A stretch of 64,000 nt of DNA, taken from positions 1,798,001-1,862,000 of the forward strand of contig NZ_JBHTDC010000001.1 in NCBI RefSeq assembly GCF_042666435.1. Direction: 5' to 3'. The stretch comes from Allosphingosinicella sp042666435. GTDB taxonomy: Bacteria > Pseudomonadota > Alphaproteobacteria > Sphingomonadales > Sphingomonadaceae. Under the pieces are notes generated by a model that was not told the origin of the DNA, made no database searches, and was given only the letters and a program-made list of their open reading frames with translations. Position 1 is the stretch's first letter. Each line of letters begins with the position of its first letter. Position numbers and translations under genes: made by a program. Below are positions 1-7,654 of this stretch, one piece after another.

Positions 1-528
1 CAGGATGAGCCGCCAGCTGTAGCGGATCGCGCCCGATTCGGAGCAGCTCCCCCAGCGCGACAGCGGATCGCCGACGCCCACCCGCGCCACCGTCACGCCC
101 GCCTTGCCAGCATACTCGCGAGTCTCGCGATCGAGGACGATGCCGGCGTGCCGCCGCAGCCAGCGCAGCAGCCGCGGCTCCAGCGTCTCGGCCGGTCCGC
201 CGGTCACTATGCGCCCCGGTTCGATCCGGACGGTGCGCGCGGCATCCGGGCGCCAGTCGATCCTGTGGGGCAGGCCGTAGAGCGGAAGCTCGCCGCCATC
301 GGCGATCCCCACCGGCGGCGGCACGTCGGCGAGCGCGGCCTCGATCCAGGCGCGCTGCCCGGCCGCCCAGTCGAGCGCCCTTTTCCGCGACACGCCGCGC
401 GGCACCGTCAGCATGACCGCGCCGGTGCGCGGATCGACCCGCAGCCGCAGGACCCGCGCGCGCGCCGAAGGTTTGACGATCAGGCCGGCGCTGATGCCGC
501 CGGCCTCGAAACGCAGCTCAGAGTTCAC
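1..528 (-). CDS. YgjP-like metallopeptidase domain protein (DUF45/M48 type), C-terminus beyond window
   Basis: The 176 codons visible run off the left edge, so the 3' end is missing. Near the truncation the protein reads RWGSCS followed by IRYSWRLIL, the conserved block that precedes the HExxH zinc site in YgjP/SprT-like metallopeptidases; the HExxH itself would lie outside the window. The likely start is a GTG at 528, because the reading frame overlaps the stop of the YcgN gene by 11 bp, as in a coupled operon. The family is a predicted zinc protease of unclear substrate. The assignment rests on the WGSCS block and overall pattern, so peptidase activity is inferred. Confidence 0.8.
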   Translation of the reverse strand, partial: MNSELRFEAGGISAGLIVKPSARARVLRLRVDPRTGAVMLTVPRGVSRKRALDWAAGQRAWIEAALADVPPPVGIADGGELPLYGLPHRIDWRPDAARTVRIEPGRIVTGGPAETLEPRLLRWLRRHAGIVLDRETREYAGKAGVTVARVGVGDPLSRWGSCSESGAIRYSWRLIL

Positions 529-949
529 GGTCGACGAGGTGGTGCTCGAGATCGCCCGCCTCGTCCTCGGCCACCGTCCAGCCGCGCACCGACATGCCGG
601 CGGCGTGCACGCTCTCCCGGTCACCGCTGACCAGATAATGCCAATCGGGCAGCGGCTCGCCCGCCTCGCGAAGGCGATAGGCGCAGGTCGAAGGCAGCCA
701 GGAGAGCGAACCGACCTTTTCGGGTGTCAGCCGTACGCAATCGGGCACCAGCGCCTTGCGTCCCTTGTAATGCGAGCAGCGGCAGGTCGCCCGGTCGAGC
801 AACTTGCAGGCGATATTGGTCGGATGGATCTGGCCGGTATCCTCGTCCTCGACCTTGTGCAGGCAGCATTTGCCGCAGCCGTCGCACAGCGCCTCCCACT
901 CGGCCCGGCTCAGCTCGGCCAGCGGCTTCTCCCAGAAGCGTTCGCTCAT
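518..949 (-). CDS. YcgN/UPF0260 family cysteine cluster protein
   Basis: This 143-residue protein has a cysteine cluster CDGCGKCC at about residues 22-29 and further cysteines in CRCSHY, the hallmark of the YkgJ/YcgN zinc or iron-binding cluster family. The biochemical role of the family is unknown. I chose the ATG at 949 because its A overlaps the stop of the upstream SCO1 gene in an ATGA arrangement; a TTG at 958 is also in frame. It sits in a minus-strand operon between the SCO1 gene and the YgjP-like peptidase gene. Confidence 0.88.
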   Translation of the reverse strand: MSERFWEKPLAELSRAEWEALCDGCGKCCLHKVEDEDTGQIHPTNIACKLLDRATCRCSHYKGRKALVPDCVRLTPEKVGSLSWLPSTCAYRLREAGEPLPDWHYLVSGDRESVHAAGMSVRGWTVAEDEAGDLEHHLVDREL

Positions 950-1539
950 TTCACCCAAGTCTTCAGCTCCTCGACGAAGGCCTCGACTCCCTGGTCGTGC
1001 GGGACGATGGCGATCGGCTCGCCCTGCGGCCCGAACAGCATGGCGATGCGCGAATGGTTGACGAGATAGCCGTCCGTGCCGGGGGTCGGCTCCTCCATAT
1101 AATAGACGCCATGGCTCTTCGCCACGTCAGCGATCTGCTCGGGCGTTCCGGTGAGGCCGATCAGGCGCGGGTGGAACGCGGCGACGAACTCCTTCAGCAC
1201 CGCCGGCGTATCGCGCTCGGGATCGACGGTGATGAAGATCGGCTGCACCTTCGCCGCCACGGCCGGAGCCTCCTTCTCGAGCTGGCGCAGGCCCTGTCCG
1301 ATCAGTTGCAGATCGACCGGACAGACGTCCGGGCAATAAGTGAAGCCGAAATAGACGAGCCGGTAGCGGCCGGCGAAGTCGGTGTCGCTCACCTGTCGGC
1401 CGTCCTGGTCGGTGAGTGTGAACGGTCCCCCGATCGACGCGCCCTGGAGCGGCGGACTTTCGCTCGGCTGGGGCGAGCAGGCGCCGACGATCAGGGACAA
1501 AAGCAAAGCGGCGAGGGCGAGGAAGCGGTTTTCGTTCAT
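946..1539 (-). CDS. SCO1/SenC family copper chaperone lipoprotein
   Basis: The 197-residue protein starts with a hydrophobic segment ending LLSLIVGAC, a lipobox with the lipidated cysteine at residue 21, so it is probably membrane-anchored in the periplasm. The thioredoxin-like domain carries the copper ligands C69 and C73 in FTYCPDVCP and the distal H162 in NHSR, and the DPERDTP block of the family. SCO1 proteins deliver copper to the CuA site of cytochrome c oxidase. The stop is coupled by ATGA to the YcgN gene. No oxidase genes are in view, so the client is inferred from family knowledge. Confidence 0.93.
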   Translation of the reverse strand: MNENRFLALAALLLSLIVGACSPQPSESPPLQGASIGGPFTLTDQDGRQVSDTDFAGRYRLVYFGFTYCPDVCPVDLQLIGQGLRQLEKEAPAVAAKVQPIFITVDPERDTPAVLKEFVAAFHPRLIGLTGTPEQIADVAKSHGVYYMEEPTPGTDGYLVNHSRIAMLFGPQGEPIAIVPHDQGVEAFVEELKTWVK

Positions 1540-1595
1540 GGCGCCTCCAGCCTTGCTTTGCTATGACCCCGGGATCAAGCCGACATAGCGGGGAA

Positions 1596-2207
1596 ATGCA
1601 CGTGAGCCGTAAATTCAGCGCCCTTTGGGGAGCCGCCATCGCCTTCAGCCTGGTGGCGGCGCCCGCCGCGGCCCAGAGAGTCTCGGACGGCTACGCCTTC
1701 CTCAAGGCGGTCAAGGATCGCGACGGGGCGGCGGCGACGAACCTCGTCGCGACACCCGGCTCCGTCATCATCAATTCCACCGAACGCGATACCGGCGACG
1801 GCGCGCTCCATATCATCGTGCGCGAACGCGATCTCACCTGGCTCGGCTTCCTGCTCGGCAAGGACGCCAGGGTAGACCTCCAGAACGACCAGGGCGACAC
1901 GCCGCTCGCGCTCGCCGCGCAGATCGGCTGGGTCGAGGGGGCGCAGGTGCTGCTCGGCACCCGCGCCAGCGTCGACCTCGCGAACAATCGCGGCGAAACG
2001 CCCCTCATCCTGGCGGTGCACCGCCGCGACCTGCCAATGGTGCGGCTGCTGGTCGGCGCCGGCGCCAATCCCGCGCATACCGACAATGTCGCCGGTTATT
2101 CCGCGCTCGATTACGCCAAACGCGACAACCGCTCGGCCGGAATCGTCAGATTGCTGGAAGAAGGCGCGACGAAGCCGAAGCGGGAAGTTTCCGGCCCCGT
2201 GCTTTAG
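1596..2207 (+). CDS. Secreted ankyrin-repeat protein
   Basis: The protein is 203 residues from the ATG at 1596. An upstream in-frame ATG at 1563 exists, but the 1596 start gives a clean signal peptide (hydrophobic core GAAIAFSLVAAP, cleavage after about AAAQ), so export to the periplasm is likely. Residues about 65-185 contain roughly four ankyrin repeats, with landmarks such as GDTPLALAAQ and GETPLILAVH. Ankyrin proteins bind partners, and no catalytic motif is visible. It is the only plus-strand gene left of the proposed origin, and its 5' end is divergent from the SCO1 gene. The partner is unknown. Confidence 0.88.
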   Translation: MHVSRKFSALWGAAIAFSLVAAPAAAQRVSDGYAFLKAVKDRDGAAATNLVATPGSVIINSTERDTGDGALHIIVRERDLTWLGFLLGKDARVDLQNDQGDTPLALAAQIGWVEGAQVLLGTRASVDLANNRGETPLILAVHRRDLPMVRLLVGAGANPAHTDNVAGYSALDYAKRDNRSAGIVRLLEEGATKPKREVSGPVL

Positions 2208-2212
2208 CAGGA

Positions 2213-2295
2213 CGTCATTGCGAGGAGCGTAGCGACGAAGCAATCCAGCTTCTCTCTGCGTTCGTCAGGATTGCTTCGCTTTGCTCGCAATGACG
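2213..2295. repeat. Inverted repeat A (REP-like intergenic hairpin)
   Basis: Two near-complementary arms occupy 2213-2246 and 2268-2295. The outer parts pair as CGTCATTGCGAG against CTCGCAATGACG, and GAAGCAATCC pairs with GGATTGCTTC. The element fills the gap between the ankyrin gene and the convergent mmcB gene, so it may also stop transcription from both sides. Short palindromes with this CGTCATTGCGAG edge are widespread in alphaproteobacterial intergenic regions. No transposase accompanies it. Confidence 0.85.
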
Positions 2296-2314
2296 GACCA
2301 AGTCCTATCAGTCT

Positions 2315-2806
2315 CTAATCCAGGCCCGCGAGCCCTGGGTCGAGATCGCCGGTCAGTCGCCGCGCCGCACGCCGGGCGAATCGCAAGGTCTCCGCCTTGC
2401 GACGCGCCGCCGCGAGCTTTCGCATCGGTGCGTCGCGGACGATCGCGGCGTCGTAGCGGTCGGCGACGATCAGGCCAGACAGGTCCGGGCCACAGGTTTC
2501 GAGATCGAGCAGAGGGAGCGCGAAGCCGGCCGGTACCGCCCAGAAGAATCGATCGCAATAATCGAGATAATCCGGCCATTTCTGGTCGCCGAGCAGGTCC
2601 GCGCGCGACACCTTGATCTCGACGATGGTGAGCAGCCCCCTGGCATCGATCGCCATCATGTCCGCCCGCCGCCCGTTGGGCAGCGGCACTTCGCACAATC
2701 CGAACATGTCCTGGCGGAAGAACAGCCTCGCGACGCCGCGCGCCACATCCCGCGCGATGAGAGGTTCATCCGCGAAGCAGCGGTCGGGAATCGGGGCGGA
2801 CGCCAT
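2315..2806 (-). CDS. mmcB: MmcB family DNA repair protein
   Basis: The 163-residue protein matches the alphaproteobacterial MmcB family. It has a PD-(D/E)XK nuclease-like core in which D49 (GRRADM), E63 and K65 (IVEIKVSRAD) form the expected acidic/lysine pattern, followed by KWPDYLDYCDRFFWAVP, the most conserved family block. In Caulobacter mmcB is damage-inducible and promotes survival after mitomycin C. Nuclease activity is inferred from the fold pattern. The gene stands alone, convergent with the ankyrin gene and separated from the SleB-like gene by a terminator hairpin. I see no clear LexA box in the short upstream gap. Confidence 0.88.
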   Translation of the reverse strand: MASAPIPDRCFADEPLIARDVARGVARLFFRQDMFGLCEVPLPNGRRADMMAIDARGLLTIVEIKVSRADLLGDQKWPDYLDYCDRFFWAVPAGFALPLLDLETCGPDLSGLIVADRYDAAIVRDAPMRKLAAARRKAETLRFARRAARRLTGDLDPGLAGLD

Positions 2807-2854
2807 GACGCCAGATTAGAATGAAAAGAGAACAGAGGGAAGGGAAGCCATGAA

Positions 2855-2887
2855 AAGGCCCGCCCTCCGCTGGGGAGGACGGGCCTT
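2855..2887 (-). terminator. Rho-independent terminator after the SleB-like gene
   Basis: A 14-bp stem with one mismatch pairs 2855-2868 with 2874-2887 around a 5-nt loop. Read on the minus strand the stem ends GGGCC and is followed by TTTTC. It lies 23 bp downstream of the SleB-like stop and upstream of mmcB, so it most likely ends transcription of the former. Confidence 0.8.
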
Positions 2888-2909
2888 GTCACGAAGCCGG
2901 GAGCCCGGT

Positions 2910-3605
2910 TTAACGATAGAAGATGTGGTTGCCGACGGCGGCGACGCGGGTAAGGCCGCGCCAGTTGGGCCGCACATAATCGGCATGGAAGAACAGGGCC
3001 GAGGATCCGGCGCTGTCGGCCATATCCTCTTGCGCGATCTGGGCGATGGCGACCGCCTTGCGCCAGGCCTCGCTGGCCTTCGGCACCGACGGGATGCGGC
3101 CGCCGCGAACGAACGAGAATTGGCCGCGCTGCTTGACGACGCCGCACAAGGTCCCGGCGAAGCGGCCGGATTCCTTGCGGTTGATGATCACCTCGGCGAC
3201 GGCGAGCTGGCCCTCGAGCGGCTCGCCCTTCGATTCGAAATAGACGGCGCTGGCGAGGCATTCCTGCTCCGCGTTGTCGGTGTCTGTTTCGGCATAAGCG
3301 GCGACCAGGTCGCGCAGCGAGCGCGTGTCGGCCTCGCCGGGCTGGATGGAAGACGGAATGACCGCGGCGACCGCATGGGTGGCGACCGGGGTCGAGAAAT
3401 CCACGTCATGGGCGAGCGTCGCCTCCCCCTGCGGGTTGGAGGCGAGATCGCTGCCGTCCAGATTGGCGGCGGCATGATCGATATAGGTGGAGGTTATCGG
3501 CGCTTCATTGACGTCCAGCGCGAAGGACGGTGCGGTGAAGGCCGCCGAGGCGGCCATGCTGATGGCGACCGCGGCATAGCCGGCGGCACGAACACGAGAA
3601 AACAT
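2910..3605 (-). CDS. Cell wall hydrolase, SleB-type (Hydrolase_2)
   Basis: The 231-residue protein has an N-terminal signal peptide of about 28 residues, a low-complexity linker, and a C-terminal Hydrolase_2/SleB domain from about residue 105, with blocks ECLASAVYFESKGEP, AVAEVIINR and FFHADYVRPNW ending in VGNHIFYR. The glutamate in YFESKGEP is the expected catalytic acid of this lytic transglycosylase-like fold. SleB was named for Bacillus spore cortex lysis, but non-sporulating alphaproteobacteria carry paralogues thought to remodel periplasmic peptidoglycan. A strong terminator follows. The physiological role here is inferred. Confidence 0.88.
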   Translation of the reverse strand: MFSRVRAAGYAAVAISMAASAAFTAPSFALDVNEAPITSTYIDHAAANLDGSDLASNPQGEATLAHDVDFSTPVATHAVAAVIPSSIQPGEADTRSLRDLVAAYAETDTDNAEQECLASAVYFESKGEPLEGQLAVAEVIINRKESGRFAGTLCGVVKQRGQFSFVRGGRIPSVPKASEAWRKAVAIAQIAQEDMADSAGSSALFFHADYVRPNWRGLTRVAAVGNHIFYR

Positions 3606-3774
3606 TCAGTCTCTGACGATTGCGGTGAGTCGATCGGCGGAAGGTCCGACTTAGGACGTTCCTGATCTTCCCCCCGACTTGCGTGGCCGCATGCCCATCA
3701 AACCGGCATGTTTCGCGGCCCCCCGCTCCCGAGCAAAAGTGCTGCGGCGGAATTGTTTGTGCGGCGCAGCAGAG

Positions 3775-4116
3775 TCAATCGAAAGCGTTCATTTCGTCGG
3801 CGAACCGTTCCTGAGACGCGATATCCAGTTCCAAAATCCAGATGTCGGGGTCGAATTTGCGGCGCCGGGCCAGGAACTTTTCCGTTTCTTCTTCGTTGCC
3901 CACCGCTTGCCCTCCGACATCCTGCCACGAATAATGCCCCTCCGGAGTCAGTATCCGCTCCAGGATCCGCGCGTTCCTGCCCTTCTCCGCCAGGATCACG
4001 ATCACCGCGCCGGCGGTCGAATCGCCCTTGGAGAGAATCGCGGCGAAGCCTCCTTCCGATTCGGCCCGCCGCATCAGGGCGGTGACCAGGACCGAGGTGG
4101 CGAGGCGCGCCTCCAT
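3775..4116 (-). CDS. DUF1491 family protein
   Basis: The 113-residue protein matches the small DUF1491 family of alphaproteobacteria, with the run RLATSVLVTALMRRAES at the N-terminus and the aspartate-rich tail DPDIWILELDI. No function is established and no signal peptide or catalytic motif is evident. It is the last gene of the hpf-ptsN-thioesterase run; its ATG at 4116 abuts the end of the thioesterase gene, so it is probably translated by coupling. The downstream 170 bp to the SleB-like gene show no gene. Confidence 0.82.
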   Translation of the reverse strand: MEARLATSVLVTALMRRAESEGGFAAILSKGDSTAGAVIVILAEKGRNARILERILTPEGHYSWQDVGGQAVGNEEETEKFLARRRKFDPDIWILELDIASQERFADEMNAFD

Positions 4117-4580
4117 CAGGCGCTATAGCCGTCGAGGCTGGTGAGCGGGATGCGCGAGCGCATGAAGGTGCCGGTGCCGCGCGCCGCTTCTTCGCCTTCG
4201 GCGTCGATCAGCCGCGCGTCGGCAACGAAGACCCGCCGCTTGCCGCTCGCCCAGCGCCCCTCGGCGACGGCCGGCCCCGATCGGAGCGGGCGGGTGAAGT
4301 GGAGGTTGAAGGCGGTGGTGAGCAGGAAGCGGTCGGTGACCAGGCTGTTGCAGGCGTAGAAGGCCGCGTCGTCCATCATCTTGAAATAGAGCGTGCCATG
4401 AGCGGCGCCGGCGGCGTGGTGGATGCGCTCGTCGACGGTGAAGCGGATGCGCGCGAAGCCTTCCTCGATCTCCACATCTGAATCGAACAAGGCGTTGACC
4501 GGCGCGCGCCGATAGAGCGATTCGAGTGCGCGGAAATGGGCGGCCGCGCCCGCCGCTTCTTGATCGTCAGGCCGCGTCAC
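4116..4580 (-). CDS. PaaI-type hotdog-fold thioesterase
   Basis: The likely product is 154 residues from the GTG at 4580, which overlaps the ptsN stop by 14 bp; a longer frame exists upstream but runs into ptsN. The block HHAAGAAHGTLYFKMMDDAA is the central hotdog helix and substrate pocket of PaaI/YiiD-type acyl-CoA thioesterases. These enzymes hydrolyse acyl-CoA or phenylacyl-CoA thioesters. The substrate cannot be read from sequence. The neighbours (ptsN upstream, DUF1491 downstream) give no pathway hint. Confidence 0.82.
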   Translation of the reverse strand: MTRPDDQEAAGAAAHFRALESLYRRAPVNALFDSDVEIEEGFARIRFTVDERIHHAAGAAHGTLYFKMMDDAAFYACNSLVTDRFLLTTAFNLHFTRPLRSGPAVAEGRWASGKRRVFVADARLIDAEGEEAARGTGTFMRSRIPLTSLDGYSA

Positions 4581-5034
4581 GGGCTTCCGCCCCGGCCAGC
4601 AAGGCGAAAAGGGCATCCTTCGACCGCGCGCCCCGCAGCTTGGCCGCGGTCGCGCGGTCGCGAAGCGCGCGGCTGACGCCGGCCAGCGCCTTCAAATGAT
4701 CGGCGCCGGCATCGACCGGCGAGAGAAGCAGGAAGACAAGGTCGACCGGCAGCGTGTCGACCGCCTGGAATTCGATCGGCGCGGTGAGCCGCGCGAAGAA
4801 GCCGAACATATGGTCGAGCCCCTCGATCTTCCCGTGCGGGATCGCGGTGCCGCCGCCGAAGCCGGTCGAGCCGAGCCGCTCGCGCTCGTTCAGGCTGGCG
4901 ACGATGGTCTTGGCGGGGATTCCGGTCTTGCGCGAAGCGGCCGCCGCCATTTGCTGGAACAGAGCCTTCTTGTTGGCGACGGTCATCGCCGCATCGACGC
5001 TGTCGGCGGCCAGAAAATCGGAAAGATCGCTCAT
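4567..5034 (-). CDS. ptsN: PTS IIA-like nitrogen regulatory protein PtsN (EIIA-Ntr)
   Basis: At 155 residues the protein is a single EIIA domain of the nitrogen-type PTS. The phosphoacceptor histidine is H67 in the signature GGGTAIPHGKI. PtsN receives phosphate from the PtsP-NPr relay and regulates potassium transport, stringent response and carbon/nitrogen balance through protein binding rather than sugar uptake. It follows hpf by 73 bp on the same strand, the usual hpf-ptsN pair. The rpoN gene often found just upstream of this pair is absent here. Confidence 0.95.
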   Translation of the reverse strand: MSDLSDFLAADSVDAAMTVANKKALFQQMAAAASRKTGIPAKTIVASLNERERLGSTGFGGGTAIPHGKIEGLDHMFGFFARLTAPIEFQAVDTLPVDLVFLLLSPVDAGADHLKALAGVSRALRDRATAAKLRGARSKDALFALLAGAEARDAA

Positions 5035-5107
5035 ATGTGCACCGGTATGGGCGCGAAAGCACCCGCTCTGATCCTGAAGGAAACCGCGAGCCCCACCCGC
5101 GGGAAGG

Positions 5108-5686
5108 CTAGTCGCGCTGCGGCTCGACCCAGCCGATCGTGCCGTCGCCTCGCCGGTAGACCATGTTAAACTTGCCCGAACCGCTGTTGCGGAAGAGCAA
5201 GGCGTTGGTGTTGCGAAGATCGAGCAGCATGACCGCGTCGGAAACGCTGGCGTCGGGGATGTCGACGCGGGTTTCGGCGACGATCGGCGGATTGTCGGCA
5301 GGGATCGCTTCCTCGCCGGAGCCCGCGAAGACCGTGTAGGCGGCGTCGGACGCGATTTCGGCGAGCGCCTCGACCGGCGTCGCGCCGTGGCGGTCCTTCA
5401 ACCGGCCCATGTAGCGGCGCAGCTGCTTCTCGATCCGGTCGGCCGCCTGGTCGAACGCCGGATGGGCCTCGGCCGCCTGGCCCGATCCCTTCAGGATCAC
5501 GCCCTGCATCACATGGGCGACGATGTCGCAGGTGAAGGCGTGGTCGTGGGGCCCCTTGCCGAAAGTCACATTGGCGGAGATCGCTCGCTCGAAATATTTA
5601 TCGGCGATGGCGTTCAATCGTTGCTGGACATGCAGCTTGAGAGCCTCGCCGGTATCGACCTGATGACCAGAGACCCGGATTTCCAT
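5108..5686 (-). CDS. hpf: Long-form ribosome hibernation promoting factor
   Basis: The protein is 192 residues from the ATG at 5686, placed 6 nt after a GGAG; a second ATG at 5689 is adjacent and possible. The N-terminal S30AE/RaiA domain (about 1-105) begins MEIRVSGHQVDTGEAL. The C-terminal domain (about 130-190) contains DAVMLLDLRNTNALLF and VYRRGDGTIGWVEP, which identifies the long HPF form that dimerises 70S ribosomes to 100S in stationary phase. It pairs with ptsN downstream and lies just after dnaQ on the same strand. Confidence 0.94.
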   Translation of the reverse strand: MEIRVSGHQVDTGEALKLHVQQRLNAIADKYFERAISANVTFGKGPHDHAFTCDIVAHVMQGVILKGSGQAAEAHPAFDQAADRIEKQLRRYMGRLKDRHGATPVEALAEIASDAAYTVFAGSGEEAIPADNPPIVAETRVDIPDASVSDAVMLLDLRNTNALLFRNSGSGKFNMVYRRGDGTIGWVEPQRD

Positions 5687-5738
5687 CATATTCTCCAGTT
5701 CTATTTGGCTGCCCGATAGGCCGCGCATCGGCTCGCCG

Positions 5739-6440
5739 TCAACCGCGCCCCTCCAGCCGGTGCCATATGGGATCGACGAGCGCGGCTACAAATGCGGCAT
5801 GCCGCTCCAGCTCCTGGTCGGACGCCCGATGCGGCCGGGGCGGACGCACCGCGAGGACGATCGGCGCGGCCTCCAGGCTGGCCGAGGCGGGGGTCGCGGC
5901 AGCCTCGACGTTCAACGACAGGCCGATCTGCCGGCCGCCGGTCAGCTCGATATAGACCTGGGTCAGCAATTGCGCGTCGATCAGCGCGCCATGCTTGATC
6001 CGGAGGCTACGGTCGATGCCGAAGCGGGTGCAGAGCGCGTCGAGGCTGTGCTTGGCGCCGGGGTGCCGGGTGCGCGCCAGCGCCAGCGTATCGATCATCC
6101 GCGACAGGCAGACCAGCGCACGGCCGCACGCGCCCAGCTCGTGATTGAGGAATCCGAAATCGAAGCTCGCATTATGCGCGATCAGCGGACTGTCGCCGAT
6201 GAACTCCAGCAGATCCTCGCACAGATCGTGGAAGCCGGGCTTGTCCGCGAGGAAGACGTCGCTGAGGCCGTGCACCGCCTGCGCCTCGCTGGGCATTGGC
6301 CGGCCCGGGTTGAAATAGGCGTGGAAGGTGCGGCCGGTCTCGACCCGGTTGACCAGTTCGACGCAGCCTATCTCGACCATCCGGTCGCCGGCGAGCGGGC
6401 TGAGGCCCGTCGTCTCGGTATCGAAAACTATTTCGCGCAT
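5739..6440 (-). CDS. dnaQ: DNA polymerase III epsilon subunit, 3'-5' exonuclease
   Basis: The 233-residue protein has the DEDDh exonuclease motifs: ExoI FDTETTG (D7, E9), ExoII HNASFDFGFLNHEL near residue 95, and ExoIII around HGALIDAQ with the late catalytic His/Asp pair. DnaQ proofreads for the replicase and binds the alpha subunit. The length fits the bacterial epsilon family. It belongs to the minus-strand run ppsR-maf-coaE-dnaQ leading away from the proposed origin, the same set found beside the Caulobacter origin. It starts only 7 bp after the coaE stop. Confidence 0.95.
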   Translation of the reverse strand: MREIVFDTETTGLSPLAGDRMVEIGCVELVNRVETGRTFHAYFNPGRPMPSEAQAVHGLSDVFLADKPGFHDLCEDLLEFIGDSPLIAHNASFDFGFLNHELGACGRALVCLSRMIDTLALARTRHPGAKHSLDALCTRFGIDRSLRIKHGALIDAQLLTQVYIELTGGRQIGLSLNVEAAATPASASLEAAPIVLAVRPPRPHRASDQELERHAAFVAALVDPIWHRLEGRG

Positions 6441-6447
6441 GACCTCC

Positions 6448-7041
6448 TTATCGGCCCGTCCCGCCCCCCAGACAAGCGATGATCGCGCGCACCGCCGCGC
6501 GCGTTTCGTCCAGGGGGCCCCCGGTCGGGACGACGAAATCGGCGCGCACCCTTTTTTCCGCGTCCGGCGTCTGGAGCGCGACGATCCTGTCGAATTTTTC
6601 CTCGGTCATTCCGGGCCGGACCAGCACCCGCGCGCGCTGAACCTCGGCGGGGGCCGATACGACGACGATGGTATCGACCTTGTCCCAGCCGCCTTTTTCA
6701 AACAGCAAGGGGATATCGAGCAAGACCAGCGGAGCGCGGACGTGCTCGGCAAGGAACGCCTCCCGCTCGCGCGCGACCGCCGGATGAATGAGAGCTTCGA
6801 GCCGCAGTAAGGCCTCGGGTTCGCCGAGCACCGCCTCGGCGAGGGCCGTGCGGTCCACGCCCTCCTGTCCGGTCGTTCCCGGAAAATGCGCCTCGATCCC
6901 GGCCACCAGCGCGCCCTCCGGGCCTTGAAGGCGATGCACCACCGCATCGGCGTCGAAGACGGGGACGCCTTCGTCGGCGAACATCTTCGCCACCGTCGAC
7001 TTGCCCATGCCGATCGAGCCGGTGAGACCGACGATCGTCAT
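6448..7041 (-). CDS. coaE: Dephospho-CoA kinase
   Basis: The 197-residue protein opens with MTIVGLTGSIGMGKSTVAKM, a P-loop at residues 8-16, and carries the substrate-binding PVFDADAVVH block and the LIHP motif. CoaE phosphorylates the ribose 3'-hydroxyl of dephospho-CoA with ATP, the last step of coenzyme A synthesis. The length is normal. It follows maf by 22 bp and precedes dnaQ by 7 bp on the minus strand. Confidence 0.96.
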   Translation of the reverse strand: MTIVGLTGSIGMGKSTVAKMFADEGVPVFDADAVVHRLQGPEGALVAGIEAHFPGTTGQEGVDRTALAEAVLGEPEALLRLEALIHPAVAREREAFLAEHVRAPLVLLDIPLLFEKGGWDKVDTIVVVSAPAEVQRARVLVRPGMTEEKFDRIVALQTPDAEKRVRADFVVPTGGPLDETRAAVRAIIACLGGGTGR

Positions 7042-7063
7042 CGGGCTGGAACCGGCCCGCCCA

Positions 7064-7654
7064 TCAGCTCTTCAGGATGCCTCGTTCCCGCAGATAAGCG
7101 AGCAAGGGCAGCAGCGGCAGGCCGAGAATGGTGAAATAATTGCCTTCCATCCATTCGAACAATTGAACGCCGCGACCCTCGATATGGTAGCAGCCGACGC
7201 TGTGGCGGACAGCCTCATATTCCCGCTCGAGATAATCGGTCAGGAAATCGTCGCTGAGGTCCCGCATCGTCAGGCGGGCGGTGTCGACATGCTTCCACAC
7301 GACCTTGCCATTCTCGACCGCCACGACCGCCGAATGAAGGAAGTGGCTCTTGCCTTTCAGCATCTTCAGCTGCTTGCGCGCCTCGGCCTTGCTCGTCGGC
7401 TTGTCGAGCATGCCGAAATCGCCGAATTCGAGGGTCTGGTCGGAGCCGATGACCAGCGCGCCTTTCGCCTCGATGCTGAGCGCCTTCAGCTCGGCCAGGC
7501 TCTTGGCGACGGCGTGAGCGGCGAGGCCGTCGCCCCTCAGCTCCGCCTTGGCCTTTTCCTCGTTGAGCAGGGCCGAATGGGCTTCGAACCTGATCCCCGC
7601 GGCTTCGAGCATGTCACGGCGAGTCGTGCTCAGGGAGGCGAGGATCAGTTTCAT
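7064..7654 (-). CDS. maf: Maf family nucleotide pyrophosphatase
   Basis: The product is 196 residues from the ATG at 7654, which overlaps the ppsR stop in ATGA; the frame extends further but inside ppsR. Family blocks are ILASLSTTRRDML at the N-terminus, VIGSDQTLEF in the middle and VGCYHIEGRG toward the C-terminus. Maf proteins hydrolyse nucleoside triphosphates, including modified ones, to monophosphates and pyrophosphate, and have been linked to septum inhibition. The usual SPRR of the first motif is STTRR here, as in the divergent alphaproteobacterial subgroup. In Caulobacter aroE follows maf; here coaE follows directly. Confidence 0.9.
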   Translation of the reverse strand: MKLILASLSTTRRDMLEAAGIRFEAHSALLNEEKAKAELRGDGLAAHAVAKSLAELKALSIEAKGALVIGSDQTLEFGDFGMLDKPTSKAEARKQLKMLKGKSHFLHSAVVAVENGKVVWKHVDTARLTMRDLSDDFLTDYLEREYEAVRHSVGCYHIEGRGVQLFEWMEGNYFTILGLPLLPLLAYLRERGILKS

